Source: Erythrobacter sp. BLCC-B19
Lineage (GTDB): Bacteria > Pseudomonadota > Alphaproteobacteria > Sphingomonadales > Sphingomonadaceae
NCBI RefSeq assembly: GCF_028621955.1
Contig: NZ_CP117516.1
Location: forward strand, 3,060,001 to 3,124,000
DNA length: 64,000 nt
Reading direction: 5' to 3'
This document shows, piece by piece, positions 46,471 to 56,500 of the stretch; the stretch's first letter is position 1; every line of letters begins with the position of its first letter. Under the pieces are notes generated by a model. It had not been told where the DNA came from, ran no database searches, and saw nothing but the letters and a program-made list of their open reading frames with translations. A program made the translations under genes and the position numbers.

Positions 46471-47724
46471 ATGGGCAGCGGCCAGAACATCCCCATCGCC
46501 GGCATCAGCCTTGCGGGCGTTACCTTTGTCGCATTGCTGTCGCTGGGCACCGATGTCGTGATTGCCCTCGCGGTGCTGACGGTGTGGGTCGGATCGCTGC
46601 TGGTCGCCGCCGGTCGTCCGCCCGAACCGCCCAAGGCCAAGATCAAGCAGCGCCTGTCGCTCGATTCGATCCGCGATCTGATCGAGGACACCTCGACCCC
46701 GCTGATCATCACCGAACGCAACACCATTGCCATCGCCAACCGTGCGGCGCGCCGGGTGCTTGGCCCACACATCATCGGTCAGGACGCCCGGGTCGGCCTG
46801 CGTCAGCCCGAGGCGATCAGCCTGCTGGGCGGCAAGAGCCACGGCGAGGCGATCGTGCGCGGTCTCGTCCGGCGCGGGGATATCTGGCAGATCAACCGCC
46901 AGATGATCGACGACCGGCTGGCGATGCTGGAGTTCATCAACCAGACCGCCGAGGCCGACATCAGCCGCGCCCACACCGATTTCGTCGCCAACGCCAGCCA
47001 CGAATTGCGCACGCCGCTCGCCGCGATACTCGGCTATGTCGAAACCTTGCAGGAAGGCGAAGGCAAGCTCGACACGCCCACCGCGCAGAAGTTTCTCGGC
47101 ATCATCGAGCGTGAGGCCCAGCGGCTCCACGCGCTGGTCAGCGACCTGATGAGCCTCAGCCGGGTCGAGGCGGAAAAGCATGATCTGCCGACCGAAAGGA
47201 TTGACCTGGCTTCGCTGGTCGAACGGGCGGCGCGCGATGCGGCCGGGCCGAACCGGATCGAGCGCCTCACGCTCGACATCGCCGACGAGCCGGTCGTGCT
47301 GGGCGATCTGCAACAGCTTGAACAGGTGGTGCGCAATCTGGTCGACAACGCCCTGAAATACGGCGCGCCCGATACGCCGGTCGCAGTGACGCTCGATCTG
47401 GCGCAGGGCGATCTGGCCCGAATCGCGGTCGAGGATCAAGGGGAAGGCATTGCGCCCGAACAGATCCCGCACCTCACCCGGCGCTTCTACCGCACCGATC
47501 CCGGTCGCAGCCGCGCCTCGGGCGGGACGGGTCTGGGCCTTGCGATCGTCAAGCATATTGTGGAACGCCACCGCGGACGGCTCGACATCACCAGCGAGGT
47601 CGGCAAAGGGACGCGGGTCGTGGTGCGGATTCCGCTGGCCGAACCCGATCCGCAGGCCGTCAGTCCCCCACCGGACGCGGACAGCGAGGCGCCGAACCAG
47701 CCCGAAACCGAGCAATTGTCATAA
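46471..47724 (+). CDS. phoR: PhoR-type sensor histidine kinase
   Basis: 417 residues from ATG 46471 (a TTG two codons earlier is also open). Two N-terminal membrane segments are followed by a short PAS-like stretch (TSTPLIITERNTIAIANRA), the H-box VANASHELRTPLAAILGY and the catalytic ATPase domain with LVDNALKYGAP, VEDQGEGIAPE and GGTGLGLAIVKHIVERH. There is no large periplasmic sensor, as expected for a PhoR that senses via the Pst/PhoU complex. First gene of the pho cluster; PhoB is its partner. Confidence 0.9.
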   Translation: MGSGQNIPIAGISLAGVTFVALLSLGTDVVIALAVLTVWVGSLLVAAGRPPEPPKAKIKQRLSLDSIRDLIEDTSTPLIITERNTIAIANRAARRVLGPHIIGQDARVGLRQPEAISLLGGKSHGEAIVRGLVRRGDIWQINRQMIDDRLAMLEFINQTAEADISRAHTDFVANASHELRTPLAAILGYVETLQEGEGKLDTPTAQKFLGIIEREAQRLHALVSDLMSLSRVEAEKHDLPTERIDLASLVERAARDAAGPNRIERLTLDIADEPVVLGDLQQLEQVVRNLVDNALKYGAPDTPVAVTLDLAQGDLARIAVEDQGEGIAPEQIPHLTRRFYRTDPGRSRASGGTGLGLAIVKHIVERHRGRLDITSEVGKGTRVVVRIPLAEPDPQAVSPPPDADSEAPNQPETEQLS

Positions 47725-47733
47725 ACCTGTCTT
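47716..47733 (+). promoter_or_regulatory. Pho box upstream of pstC
   Basis: TTGTCAT-AAAC-CTGTCTT matches the PhoB 7-4-7 direct-repeat consensus (CTGTCAT, 4 nt, CTGTCAT) with 12 of 14 positions. It overlaps the phoR stop codon (TAA at 47722-47724) and lies about 120 nt before the pstC ATG. PhoB control of pstC is established in related bacteria and inferred here. Confidence 0.7.
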
Positions 47734-47851
47734 AATTGTTCAACATGGGGCCGTCATGGCGGTATCGGCGGATCACCCGGTTCGCCCCGCCACTTAGAAC
47801 TCGGCCGACGCGTCAATTTGCCCTCCTGCAGGATATACAGGTTCCCAAGTC

Positions 47852-49237
47852 ATGTCGCCGATCACGCTCATCCTGATTGCTCTGGGCCTCGGCCTGCTCG
47901 GCTGGCTGGCTGGCCGCGCCAAGGCGTGGAGCTTCCAGTCGGGCGATGCCGGAGAGCGCACCGCTTCGCGTCCGATCTATCACGCATGGTATGTTGCGCT
48001 GTGGGTGGTGATCCCGGTGCTGCTGTTCGTGATCGCCTGGAGCGCGATTGCCCCGCAGCTGGTGCAGCAGGCGGTGCTCGCCTCGCCCGCCGCCGAAGCG
48101 CTGCCCGCCTTCGGGTTCGAACGTGACGCTTTCCTGGGTGAAGCCCGCGCGGTTGCGCTGGGGCAGGCGCCGGGTGTCTTCAACGACGAGGCCGAACCGC
48201 TCGTCGCTCCGTTCCGCGATGCCTTCGCGCGCTACAACACGATCGGCATCATCGTTACCGTTCTGATCGCACTTGCCGGCGGCGCGCTCGCGTTCCTGCG
48301 TCTCAAGCCGCAATTCGGCGCGCGCACGCGGGTCGAGCGCACGGTGATGATGATCCTGCTGCTCGCCTCGCTGGTGGCGATCCTCACCACGCTTGGCATC
48401 TTCGTCAGCCTCGTGTTCGAGACCGTGCGATTCTTCGGCATGGTCTCGCCGATCGACTTCCTGCTCGGCACCAAGTGGGGGCCGGACACCATGGCGAGCC
48501 CCGATGCGGTCGATGCGAGCCGTTATGGCGCGGTGCCGCTGTTCTGGGGGACGATCTTCATCGGCGCGATCATCGCCATGATCGTCGCGATCCCGCTGGG
48601 GCTGATGAGCGCGATCTACCTCACCCAATATGCCCACCCCAAGGTGCGCACCTGGATCAAGCCGTTGCTGGAGCTGCTCGCGGGGGTGCCGACCGTGGTC
48701 TATGGCTATTTCGCCGCGCTGACGCTCGCGCCCATGATCCGCGATGCCGCCGTCGCGATCGGCATCACCAGCGCCTCGACCGAAAGCGCACTGGCCGCCG
48801 GGATCGTGATGGGGGTGATGATCATTCCCTTCGTCTCTTCGATGGCCGACGATTCGATGGCTGCCGTGCCCGCCGCGATGCGCGACGGCAGCTTGGCCAT
48901 GGGCGCGACCAAGTCCGAGACGATCCAGCGCGTGCTCTTCCCCGCCGCGCTCCCCGGCATCGTTGCCGGGATCATGCTCGCGGTCAGCCGCGCGATTGGC
49001 GAGACCATGATCGTGGTGATGGCCGCATCGCCTGCCGCCAACCTTACCGCCAATCCGCTTGAACCGATGTCGACCGTCACCGTGCAGATCGTCAAGCTGC
49101 TGACGGGCGAACAGAGCACCGATCACCCGGCCACCCTCAGCGCCTATGCGCTGGGCTTTGTGCTGTTCATGGTGACGCTGGCGCTCAACTTCATCGCCCT
49201 GCGCGTCGTCAAGCGTTTCCGCGAGGCCTACGAATGA
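47852..49237 (+). CDS. pstC: Phosphate ABC transporter permease PstC
   Basis: 461 residues, inner-membrane permease of the Pst phosphate uptake system. The C-terminal permease domain has AIPLGLMSAIYLTQYA, GVPTVVYGYFAALTLAPM and the EAA-like region SLAMGATKSETIQRVLFPA, with AVSRAIGETMIVVMA. The N-terminal ~150 residues form an extra hydrophobic region with three helices, longer than E. coli PstC. Overlaps pstA by 4 nt. No pstS gene is next to it. Confidence 0.95.
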   Translation: MSPITLILIALGLGLLGWLAGRAKAWSFQSGDAGERTASRPIYHAWYVALWVVIPVLLFVIAWSAIAPQLVQQAVLASPAAEALPAFGFERDAFLGEARAVALGQAPGVFNDEAEPLVAPFRDAFARYNTIGIIVTVLIALAGGALAFLRLKPQFGARTRVERTVMMILLLASLVAILTTLGIFVSLVFETVRFFGMVSPIDFLLGTKWGPDTMASPDAVDASRYGAVPLFWGTIFIGAIIAMIVAIPLGLMSAIYLTQYAHPKVRTWIKPLLELLAGVPTVVYGYFAALTLAPMIRDAAVAIGITSASTESALAAGIVMGVMIIPFVSSMADDSMAAVPAAMRDGSLAMGATKSETIQRVLFPAALPGIVAGIMLAVSRAIGETMIVVMAASPAANLTANPLEPMSTVTVQIVKLLTGEQSTDHPATLSAYALGFVLFMVTLALNFIALRVVKRFREAYE

Positions 49238-50499
49238 GCACGCCCGAAACCCCCAATGCCCTCGGCCCGACGCGCACCCCTGCCTTCGAAGCGCGGCTTG
49301 CGAAGCGCTACCGTGCCGAACGCAACTTCCGCCGCATCGGCATGGGCGCGGTGGTGTTCTCTGTCGCGGTGCTGGTGTTCCTGCTCGGCAATATGCTGCT
49401 GAACGGGATCGCTGGGTTCCAGCGCACCGAGATGGCGGTGACGATCGACTTTCCCGCTACGGGGCTGACAGGCGATGCCACCTCGCTGACCGCGCCGAGC
49501 TCCGCGCAAACGCTTGAGATCCAGGGCCTGCCCGCCACGGTCACACGCCTTGCCGAAGAGCAGCTGGGTAAAGCCGCCGCCGAACAGATCGCCCCCGATG
49601 CCTGGCGCGATGTCGTGGCAGCGCTGGCGGCCGATCCTGACCTCATCACCACCAAGGCAACCTTCGAACTGCCGACCACCTCAGCGCTCGCCGCAGGGCT
49701 GCAAGGCGAAGGCGATCCTGCGCTTCAGGCGCTCGCGCAAGACCTCGCCGCCAAGGGCAAGCTTCAGCGCAACTGGGACTGGGGCTTCCTCACCCGCTCG
49801 GACGCGACCACGCCGCAATCGGTCGGCATCTGGGGCGCGCTCAAGGGCTCGATGCTGACCATGCTGGTGACGCTGGTGCTGGCCTTCCCGGTGGGCGTCC
49901 TGTCGGCGCTCTATCTTGAGGAATACGCCCCGCGCAATCGCTGGACCGACATCATCGAAGTGTCGATCAGCAACCTTGCCGCGGTGCCCTCGATCATCTT
50001 CGGCCTCTTGGGCCTTGCCGTGTTCCTCGCGCTGTTTCCCGGCCTGCGGTCAGCCCCGCTGATCGGCGGGATGACGCTGGCACTGATGACCATGCCGGTG
50101 ATCGTCATTTCCGGGCGCAACGCGATCAAGGCGGTGCCGCCTTCGATCCGTGACGGCGCGCTCGCCATTGGTGCATCGCCGGTGCAGGTGGTGTTCCACC
50201 ATGTGCTGCCGCTTGCACTGCCGGGGATGCTGACCGGCACCATCATCGGCATGGCCCGCGCACTGGGCGAAACCGCGCCGCTGCTCTTGATCGGGATGCG
50301 CATTTTCGTGGCCACCCCGCCCGAAGGCTTCGCCTCGCCCGCGACCGTGCTGCCGATGCAGATCTTCCTGTGGTCTGACGAAATCGACCGCGGCTTTGTG
50401 GAACGCACCAGCGCGGCTATCATCGTGCTGCTGGCGTTCCTGCTCGCCATGAACGGCCTTGCCATTTACCTCCGCAACAAATTCGAGAAACGCTGGTGA
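49234..50499 (+). CDS. pstA: Phosphate ABC transporter permease PstA
   Basis: 421 residues. Permease domain with [53 protein letters not shown] (EAA motif) and [21 protein letters not shown]3333-type soluble insert of about 120 residues lies between the first helix (~45-65) and the permease core, as in many alphaproteobacterial PstA proteins. Its ATG overlaps pstC; its TGA overlaps the pstB GTG. Confidence 0.95.
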   Translation: MSTPETPNALGPTRTPAFEARLAKRYRAERNFRRIGMGAVVFSVAVLVFLLGNMLLNGIAGFQRTEMAVTIDFPATGLTGDATSLTAPSSAQTLEIQGLPATVTRLAEEQLGKAAAEQIAPDAWRDVVAALAADPDLITTKATFELPTTSALAAGLQGEGDPALQALAQDLAAKGKLQRNWDWGFLTRSDATTPQSVGIWGALKGSMLTMLVTLVLAFPVGVLSALYLEEYAPRNRWTDIIEVSISNLAAVPSIIFGLLGLAVFLALFPGLRSAPLIGGMTLALMTMPVIVISGRNAIKAVPPSIRDGALAIGASPVQVVFHHVLPLALPGMLTGTIIGMARALGETAPLLLIGMRIFVATPPEGFASPATVLPMQIFLWSDEIDRGFVERTSAAIIVLLAFLLAMNGLAIYLRNKFEKRW

Positions 50500-51284
50500 C
50501 AGTCATCCATCCCAACATGGCCGACGAAAACGCGAAGATCCGCGCGCGCGACGTCTGCGTCTTCTACGGCGAGAAGAAGGCGATCGATCACGTCTCGATC
50601 GACATTTCGCCCAATTACGTCACCGCCTTCATCGGCCCGTCGGGCTGCGGGAAGTCGACCTTCCTGCGGTGCTTCAACCGCATGAACGACACCATCGGCG
50701 CGGCCAAGGTGACCGGGCTGATCGAGCTCGACGGCGAGGACATCCACGGCAGCCGCATGGACGTGGTGCAGCTGCGCGCGCGGGTGGGGATGGTGTTCCA
50801 GAAGCCCAACCCCTTCCCCAAGTCGATCTACGAAAACATCGCCTATGGCCCCAAGATCCATGGTCTGGCGGAGAAGAAGGCCGATCTCGACGTGATCGTC
50901 GAACGCTCGCTGACCCGCGCCGGGCTGTGGGACGAGGTCAAGGACCGGCTCGAGGATTCGGGCACCGCGCTGTCGGGCGGCCAGCAGCAGCGCCTGTGCA
51001 TTGCCCGCGCGATTGCGGTTGACCCCGAGGTCATCCTGATGGACGAACCGGCTTCGGCGCTCGATCCCATCGCGACCGCCAAGATCGAGGAGCTGATCGA
51101 TGAACTCTCCGGGCGTTACGCGATCGTGATCGTCACCCACTCGATGCAGCAGGCCGCCCGCGTCAGCCAGCGCACCGCCTTCTTCCACCTCGGCAAGATG
51201 GTGGAATACGGGCCGACTTCGGAAATCTTCACCAATCCCATCGAGGAGCGGACGAAGGACTATATTACAGGACGTTACGGCTGA
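50496..51284 (+). CDS. pstB: Phosphate ABC transporter ATP-binding protein PstB
   Basis: 262 residues. Walker [15 protein letters not shown]-loop [12 protein letters not shown], signature [14 protein letters not shown], Walker [14 protein letters not shown] and switch His VIVTHSM. The GTG start overlaps the pstA TGA. Energises Pst transport; the switch region plus PhoU and PhoR form the signalling complex. Confidence 0.97.
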   Translation: MTVIHPNMADENAKIRARDVCVFYGEKKAIDHVSIDISPNYVTAFIGPSGCGKSTFLRCFNRMNDTIGAAKVTGLIELDGEDIHGSRMDVVQLRARVGMVFQKPNPFPKSIYENIAYGPKIHGLAEKKADLDVIVERSLTRAGLWDEVKDRLEDSGTALSGGQQQRLCIARAIAVDPEVILMDEPASALDPIATAKIEELIDELSGRYAIVIVTHSMQQAARVSQRTAFFHLGKMVEYGPTSEIFTNPIEERTKDYITGRYG

Positions 51285-51952
51285 TGGCTGAACATACCGT
51301 CAAGGCATTCGACGAAGACATCACCCGCCTGCGCGGGCTGATCGCGGAGATGGGCGGGCTCGCAGAAGTCGCCATCGCCGAATCATTGGACGCTCTCGTG
51401 CGCGGAGACGAAGCGCTGGCCGAACAGGTCGTGGCGCGCGACAAGCGCATGGACGCGCTCGAAATGGAAGTCGACAAGCTCGCCGTGCGGATCATCGCCC
51501 TGCGCGCGCCGATGGCGGACGACCTGCGCGAAGTGATCGCCGCGCTCAAGATCGGCGGCGTTTTGGAGCGGATCGGCGACTATTCCAAGAACATCGCCAA
51601 GCGCACCGGCATGATCGAAGGCCGCGCCCGCTTCGAACCGCTGACGCTTCTGCCCACCATGGGCGAACTCGCGGGCGAGATGGTGCACGACGTGCTCACC
51701 GCCTATGCCGCGCGTGACCCTGACCTCGCGCGCGAGGTGATTGCCACCGACGCCAAGGTCGACGGGTTCTACAACTCGATTTTCCGCAACCTGGTGAGCT
51801 ACATGGTCGAAAACCCCTCGACTATTTCGAGCGCGGCGCAGCTGCTGTTCGTGGCGCGCAACATCGAGCGGATCGGCGACCATGCGACCAACGTCGCCGA
51901 AATGGTGCACTTCGCTGCGACCGGGGTCTACCCGCCCGAGGGCGACCGCTAG
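51284..51952 (+). CDS. phoU: Phosphate signalling protein PhoU
   Basis: 222 residues, two three-helix PhoU repeats. Repeat-like motifs RGLIAEMGGLAEVAIAESLD and LERIGDYSKNIAKR, then IERIGDHATNVAEMVHF, are the metal-binding ERxGD elements. It represses the Pho regulon when phosphate is abundant by connecting PstB and PhoR. ATG shares a base with the pstB TGA. Confidence 0.96.
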   Translation: MAEHTVKAFDEDITRLRGLIAEMGGLAEVAIAESLDALVRGDEALAEQVVARDKRMDALEMEVDKLAVRIIALRAPMADDLREVIAALKIGGVLERIGDYSKNIAKRTGMIEGRARFEPLTLLPTMGELAGEMVHDVLTAYAARDPDLAREVIATDAKVDGFYNSIFRNLVSYMVENPSTISSAAQLLFVARNIERIGDHATNVAEMVHFAATGVYPPEGDR

Positions 51953-51966
51953 ACGGGCCGCTTTCG

Positions 51967-51984
51967 CTGTCGCGTTTTTGTCGG
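51967..51984 (+). promoter_or_regulatory. Degenerate Pho box upstream of phoB
   Basis: CTGTCGC-GTTT-TTGTCGG keeps the 7-4-7 spacing and 9 of 10 CTGTC core positions of the Pho box while losing the final AT of each half-site. It sits right after phoU and 195 nt before the phoB ATG. It could support phoB autoregulation; the match is weak and regulation is inferred. Confidence 0.4.
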
Positions 51985-52025
51985 TTTGTCGCAGGTTTTC
52001 GACACACCGCGTCGCCTCGCGCGGG

Positions 52026-52041
52026 TGTTTCACGTGGAACA
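52026..52041. other. parS-like centromere site
   Basis: TGTTTCACGTGGAACA fits the chromosomal ParB-binding consensus TGTTYCACGTGRAACA at all 16 positions, with a 16-bp (imperfect only at the central Y/R pair) palindrome. It lies in the noncoding gap between phoU and phoB. No parA/parB genes are in the window. Known parS sites cluster near the replication origin, which cannot be seen here. Confidence 0.75.
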
Positions 52042-52178
52042 ATCACAGTTTGTCGCCCGTAACCATGGCACTTTTGGCGATCCGGTTGAATTCGTCGCGG
52101 TGTTTCATCAAATTGTCGCGTGAGTGACACATAGTGCTTGGTGTCGCCCGCATCGGCGGGCTTGAGGAGACATGGGGC

Positions 52179-52868
52179 ATGTCCGCTGCGAAATTGCTGC
52201 TGGTCGAAGATGATCCGGCGCTGTCCGAATTGCTCGAATACCGCTTCCAGAACGAAGGCTACGCTGTGCGCTGCACAGGCGACGGCGACGAAGCCCTTGT
52301 TTTGGCTGCGGAAGAGACCCCCGATCTGATTATCCTCGACTGGATGATCGAAGGTACCAGCGGGATCGAGGTGTGCCGCCGGTTGCGGCGCGACAAGGAA
52401 ACGGCCCATGTTCCGATCATCATGCTCACCGCGCGCGAGGCGGAGGACGACCGTGTCCGCGGGCTCGAGACCGGGGCCGATGATTACCTGACAAAACCCT
52501 TTTCTCCCCGCGAGTTACTCGCCCGTGTCGCCGCCGTGATGCGCCGCATCCGCCCGGCGCTGGCGGGCGAGACGATCGAGGTTGGCGACCTGAAGCTCGA
52601 TCCCGTCGCGCACAGGGTCCAGCGCCGGGGCAAGCCCCTGCAACTCGGGCCGACCGAATACAGGCTGTTGAAATTCTTCATGGAAAGCCCCGGCCGGGTG
52701 TTCAGTCGCGGCCAGTTGCTCGATGGGGTCTGGGGCACCGGCTCGGACATCGAACTGCGCACGGTCGACGTTCACATTCGCCGCCTGCGCAAGGCCATCG
52801 GGATCGACGGCGCGAAAGATCCGATCCGGACAGTTCGCTCGGCGGGATACGCGCTCGAAGCCAGCTAG
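52179..52868 (+). CDS. phoB: Phosphate regulon response regulator PhoB
   Basis: 229 residues. Receiver domain with phospho-acceptor Asp in LIILDWMIEGTSG and the switch TAREAEDDRVRGL, then a winged-helix OmpR-type DNA-binding domain (GPTEYRLLKFFMESPGRVFS, TVDVHIRRLRKAIG). ATG at 52179 with GAGGAG 9 nt upstream; a perfect hairpin GCCCGC-ATCG-GCGGGC at 52146-52161 stands just before it. It is separated from phoU by 226 nt and so may have its own promoter. It ends one nt before the convergent extensin-like gene. Confidence 0.95.
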   Translation: MSAAKLLLVEDDPALSELLEYRFQNEGYAVRCTGDGDEALVLAAEETPDLIILDWMIEGTSGIEVCRRLRRDKETAHVPIIMLTAREAEDDRVRGLETGADDYLTKPFSPRELLARVAAVMRRIRPALAGETIEVGDLKLDPVAHRVQRRGKPLQLGPTEYRLLKFFMESPGRVFSRGQLLDGVWGTGSDIELRTVDVHIRRLRKAIGIDGAKDPIRTVRSAGYALEAS

Positions 52869-52869
52869 A

Positions 52870-53589
52870 TCAACGACATACGCCGGCCCAGCGATCATCC
52901 TGATCAAAGTGGAAGTGATCGGCATGGGCGGCGTTGTAGTCCGGTGAGAGAACGGTGGCGAAGCTCCCGCAGGCGCCGTCGCGAACCGCGCGCAGAAAGC
53001 GTGCTTCCTCGTCGTCCCCGTCCCAATCCCCGAGCACGCTGATCCGCCGTCCATCGGCCAGCACGAAAGCGGCAATGTCGATGGCATTGGCGGTGGCGTG
53101 CTCGCTCCACGGGCCGTCCGCGCCGCCATACATTCGGCGGCAGGAGAAGGCGCCGAGGTGTTCGATTTGCTTGATTTCGCTGCCTAAAATTGTCCGAGCT
53201 GCGGGGCTTACCGTATTGCGCCGCCACAATTCGAGCGCGGCGGCGACGGGACAGGTCACGGGCGGCGTGTCGGGCGCCAACGGATAACGCCCGAGTTGCG
53301 TGCGATCCGTTCGCGCACACGGCCCCTCGCCTTCGGGGGCGAGTGCCGTAAAGGCCACGTCGCTGCGCGCCAGCACAGCGCGGCATTCTGCCACATTGGT
53401 GCGCAGGCTGACCAGCTTGCTGCGGGTTGCCCAGCCTTGCGGATGCGACAGATCGAGCGGCGCCCAGGGATTGTGCTCCGGGTGAGCCTTGAGCCACTGC
53501 CATCCCGCAAGCGCTCCGGCGAGCAGCAGCAGGAGTGCGAACAGGCGGCCTGCCGAGCGGCGTGCGGAGCGGGATCGGGTGCGGGCCAT
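52870..53589 (-). CDS. Extensin-like (ExtC) family protein
   Basis: 239 residues. A basic N terminus and a hydrophobic segment (LFALLLLLAGALAGWQWL) anchor it. The conserved domain has Cys pairs and the region SCRRMYGGADGPWSEHATANA, ADGRRISVLGDW and NAAHADHFHFD, matching the extensin-like C-terminal domain family, whose members are putative peptidoglycan-related peptidases (related to the DD-peptidase fold by the HxH-type motif). The catalytic assignment is inferred. Confidence 0.85.
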   Translation of the reverse strand: MARTRSRSARRSAGRLFALLLLLAGALAGWQWLKAHPEHNPWAPLDLSHPQGWATRSKLVSLRTNVAECRAVLARSDVAFTALAPEGEGPCARTDRTQLGRYPLAPDTPPVTCPVAAALELWRRNTVSPAARTILGSEIKQIEHLGAFSCRRMYGGADGPWSEHATANAIDIAAFVLADGRRISVLGDWDGDDEEARFLRAVRDGACGSFATVLSPDYNAAHADHFHFDQDDRWAGVCR

Positions 53590-53599
53590 CGGCGCGATC

Positions 53600-56500
53600 C
53601 TAGTGGAAATCCCGAGACTTGGGCAGAATTCTGTGATTGCGCGGATGGCCGGTCACATTGGGCGTGGGAGCCAGTTCGTCAATCATGTCGCGCGCGCGCG
53701 GCGGCGCGCGATCGGGCATCGGCTTGTTGACCTCGTCCGCGCGGGCAAGCGGCGCGTCGAGCAGGTCGTCCGACAGCGCGTGCAGCCTGTGGGTCGCATC
53801 GGTCATGTGAGCGGCGATCACGTGGATCACCTCGTCGTCATATTCGACGCGGCCCCGCACCTCCATCAGCCGCGCGCCCATCACCACCTTGCGCTGCTTC
53901 TCCTTCAAGTCAGGCCAGACCACGAGGTTGATTACGCCCGTCTCGTCCTCGAGCGTGATGAAGGTCACCCCCTTGGCCGATCCGGGGCGTTGGCGGATCA
54001 GCACCACTCCGGCAACCTGCACCATGCTCCTGAATTTCCTCGCCCTCAGGTCGCAGGCACGCACAAAGCCTCTCGCCGCAAGATCGGCGCGCAGGAAGGC
54101 CATCGGATGGGCTTTGAGGCTGAGGCGGGTGGTCTGGTAATCGGCGACCACTTCCTCGGAGAGCGGCATGGCGGGCAGGCGGATGGCCTTGCGCTCTGCC
54201 CCCTCCTCGCGCACGCCCGCCGCACGGAACAGCGGCAGATCGGGCGCGGGGATGAGGCTGCGGGCGTCCCACAGCGCCTGCCTGCGCGAGAGGCCCAGCG
54301 AGGTGAAGGCATCGGCGCTGGCGAGCCGCTCGATATGGGCAGGCGACAGCCCGCCGCGCGCGCGCAGATCGGCAATGTCGCGATAAGGCCCGCCCGCCGC
54401 GCGCGCCGAGACGAGCGCGGCGGCGACGTGTTCGGGCAGGCCGTCGATCTGGCGCAAGCCGAGGCGCAGAGCGAAAGGCTCTTGCCCGCCCTCAAGCGTG
54501 CAATCCCAGGCACTTGCGTTCACATCCACCGGCAGCACCCGCACCCCGTGCTCGGCTGCATCGCGCACGATCTGGGCCGGGGCATAGAAGCCCATCGGCT
54601 GCGAATTGAGCAGCGCGGCGGCGAAGGCGGCGGGGTAGTGGCACTTGAGCCAGCTCGACACATAGACCAGCTGCGCGAAACTGGCCGCATGGCTTTCGGG
54701 GAAGCCGTATTCGCCGAAGCCCCTGATCTGGTTGAAACATCTCTGCGCGAAATCGCGATCATAGCCGCGCGCGACCATGCGTTCGACCATCATGTCCTGA
54801 AGCTCGTCGACCATCCCCCGGCTGCGGAAGGTCGCCATTGCCTTTCTCAGCCGGTTGGCCTCGAGGCTGGAGAACTTCGCCGCATCCAATGCGATCTTCA
54901 TCGCCTGTTCCTGAAAGATCGGCACGCCCAATGTGCGCCCGAGGATGCTGGTGAGCTCGTCGGGCGGGCCGTGTTCGGGCGCGGGGGCGGGGATGCGGAC
55001 GGGCTCGGCGCCGCGGCGGCGCTTGAGGTAGGGGTGCACCATGTCGCCCTGGATCGGCCCCGGGCGCACGATCGCGACCTGAATGACGAGATCGTAGAAT
55101 TCCCGAGGCCGTAACCTCGGGAGCATATTCATCTGTGCGCGGCTTTCGACCTGGAACACGCCCAGCGAATCGCCCCGGCGCAGCATGGCGTAGGTCTCTG
55201 GGTCCTCGCGCGGGACTGTGGCGAGGGTCAGCGGGCGGCTGTGATGCGCCCCCAGCAGATCGAGGCATTTGCGGATGCAGGTCAGCATCCCCAGCGCCAG
55301 CACGTCGACCTTGAGGATGCCGAGCGCGTCGATATCGTCCTTGTCCCACTCGATGAAGGAGCGTTCGGGCATCGCGCCGTTGCCAACCGGCACGGTCTCG
55401 GTAAGCGCGCTCTCGGTGAGGATGAAGCCGCCGACGTGCTGGCCGAGATGGCGCGGCATTCCGATCATCTGCTCGGTGAGTTTGAGGACGCGCCGCAGGT
55501 GCGGGTCGGTGATGTCGAGTCCCGTCTCGGCGGCGTGCTTCTCGGAAATCTCGCGTCCCCACCCGCCCCACACCGTGCGTGCCAGCGCGCCGGTGACGTC
55601 CTCCGACAGGCCCATGGCCTTGCCCACCTCGCGGATCGCCATGCGCGGGCGGTAGTGGATCACGGTCGCGCACAGCCCGGCGCGATGGCGACCATATTTG
55701 CGGTAGATGTACTGGATCACCTCCTCGCGCCGCTCGTGCTCGAAATCGACGTCGATATCGGGCGGTTCCTTGCGCTCCTCGGAGATGAAGCGGTCGAACA
55801 GAAGCTGGTGCTTGGCCGGGTCGACGCTGGTGATGCCAAGGACGTAGCACACCGCCGAATTGGCCGCGCTCCCCCGCCCCTGGCACAGGATCGGCGGATC
55901 GCACCCCCGCGCGAAGTCGACGATGTCCTTGATGGTGAGGAAGTAGCGGGCGAGGTCGAGCTTGGCGATCAGCGCGAGTTCGCGTTCCAATGTCTGGCGG
56001 ACACTTTCCGGCACGCCGGATGGGTAGCGCCGCCCTGCCCCCGCCCAGACCTCGCTTTCGAGGAAGGCCTGCGGGGTCTGGCCGTCGGGGTAGATTTCCT
56101 CGGGGTATTCGTAGCGCAACTCGTCGAGGCTGAAATTGCAGCGGTCCGCCACTTCGCGCGCGGCGGTGATCGCGTGGGGCCAGCGGGCGAACAGGCGCTG
56201 CATCTGTGCAGGGGATTTGAGGTGCCGCTCGGCATTGGGGTGGAGCAGGTGTCCGGCCGCCGCCACGGTGGTCTTGTGGCGGATCGCGGTCATCACGTCC
56301 TGAAGCGCGCGGCGTTCGGGGGCGTGGTAGTGGACGTCATTGGTGGCAAGCAGCGTGAGGCCGTGGGCGCGGGCGAGGCTGTCGAGCCGCTCGATCCGGG
56401 CGATGTCGTCCCCGCGGTAAAGGTAGCTCGCGGCGAGGTGCCTGAGGGTGGGGAGCTGGCGGACGAGGTGGGGGAGGAGGTCGGGGAAAGGGGAGGTTAA

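Noticed and set aside
47738..47744. Third Pho-box half-site GTTCAAC after the pstC box
   Set aside because: Only the period fits; too few base matches to CTGTCAT.
51383..52042. Minus-strand frame beginning MFHVKH at the parS-like site
   Set aside because: The MFHV start is what the parS 16-mer encodes by chance; the rest is antisense to phoU.
53815..53835. ATCACGTGGAT near-palindrome in dnaE2 as a second parS
   Set aside because: Flanks do not match TGTTYC/GRAACA; only the central CACGTG is shared.
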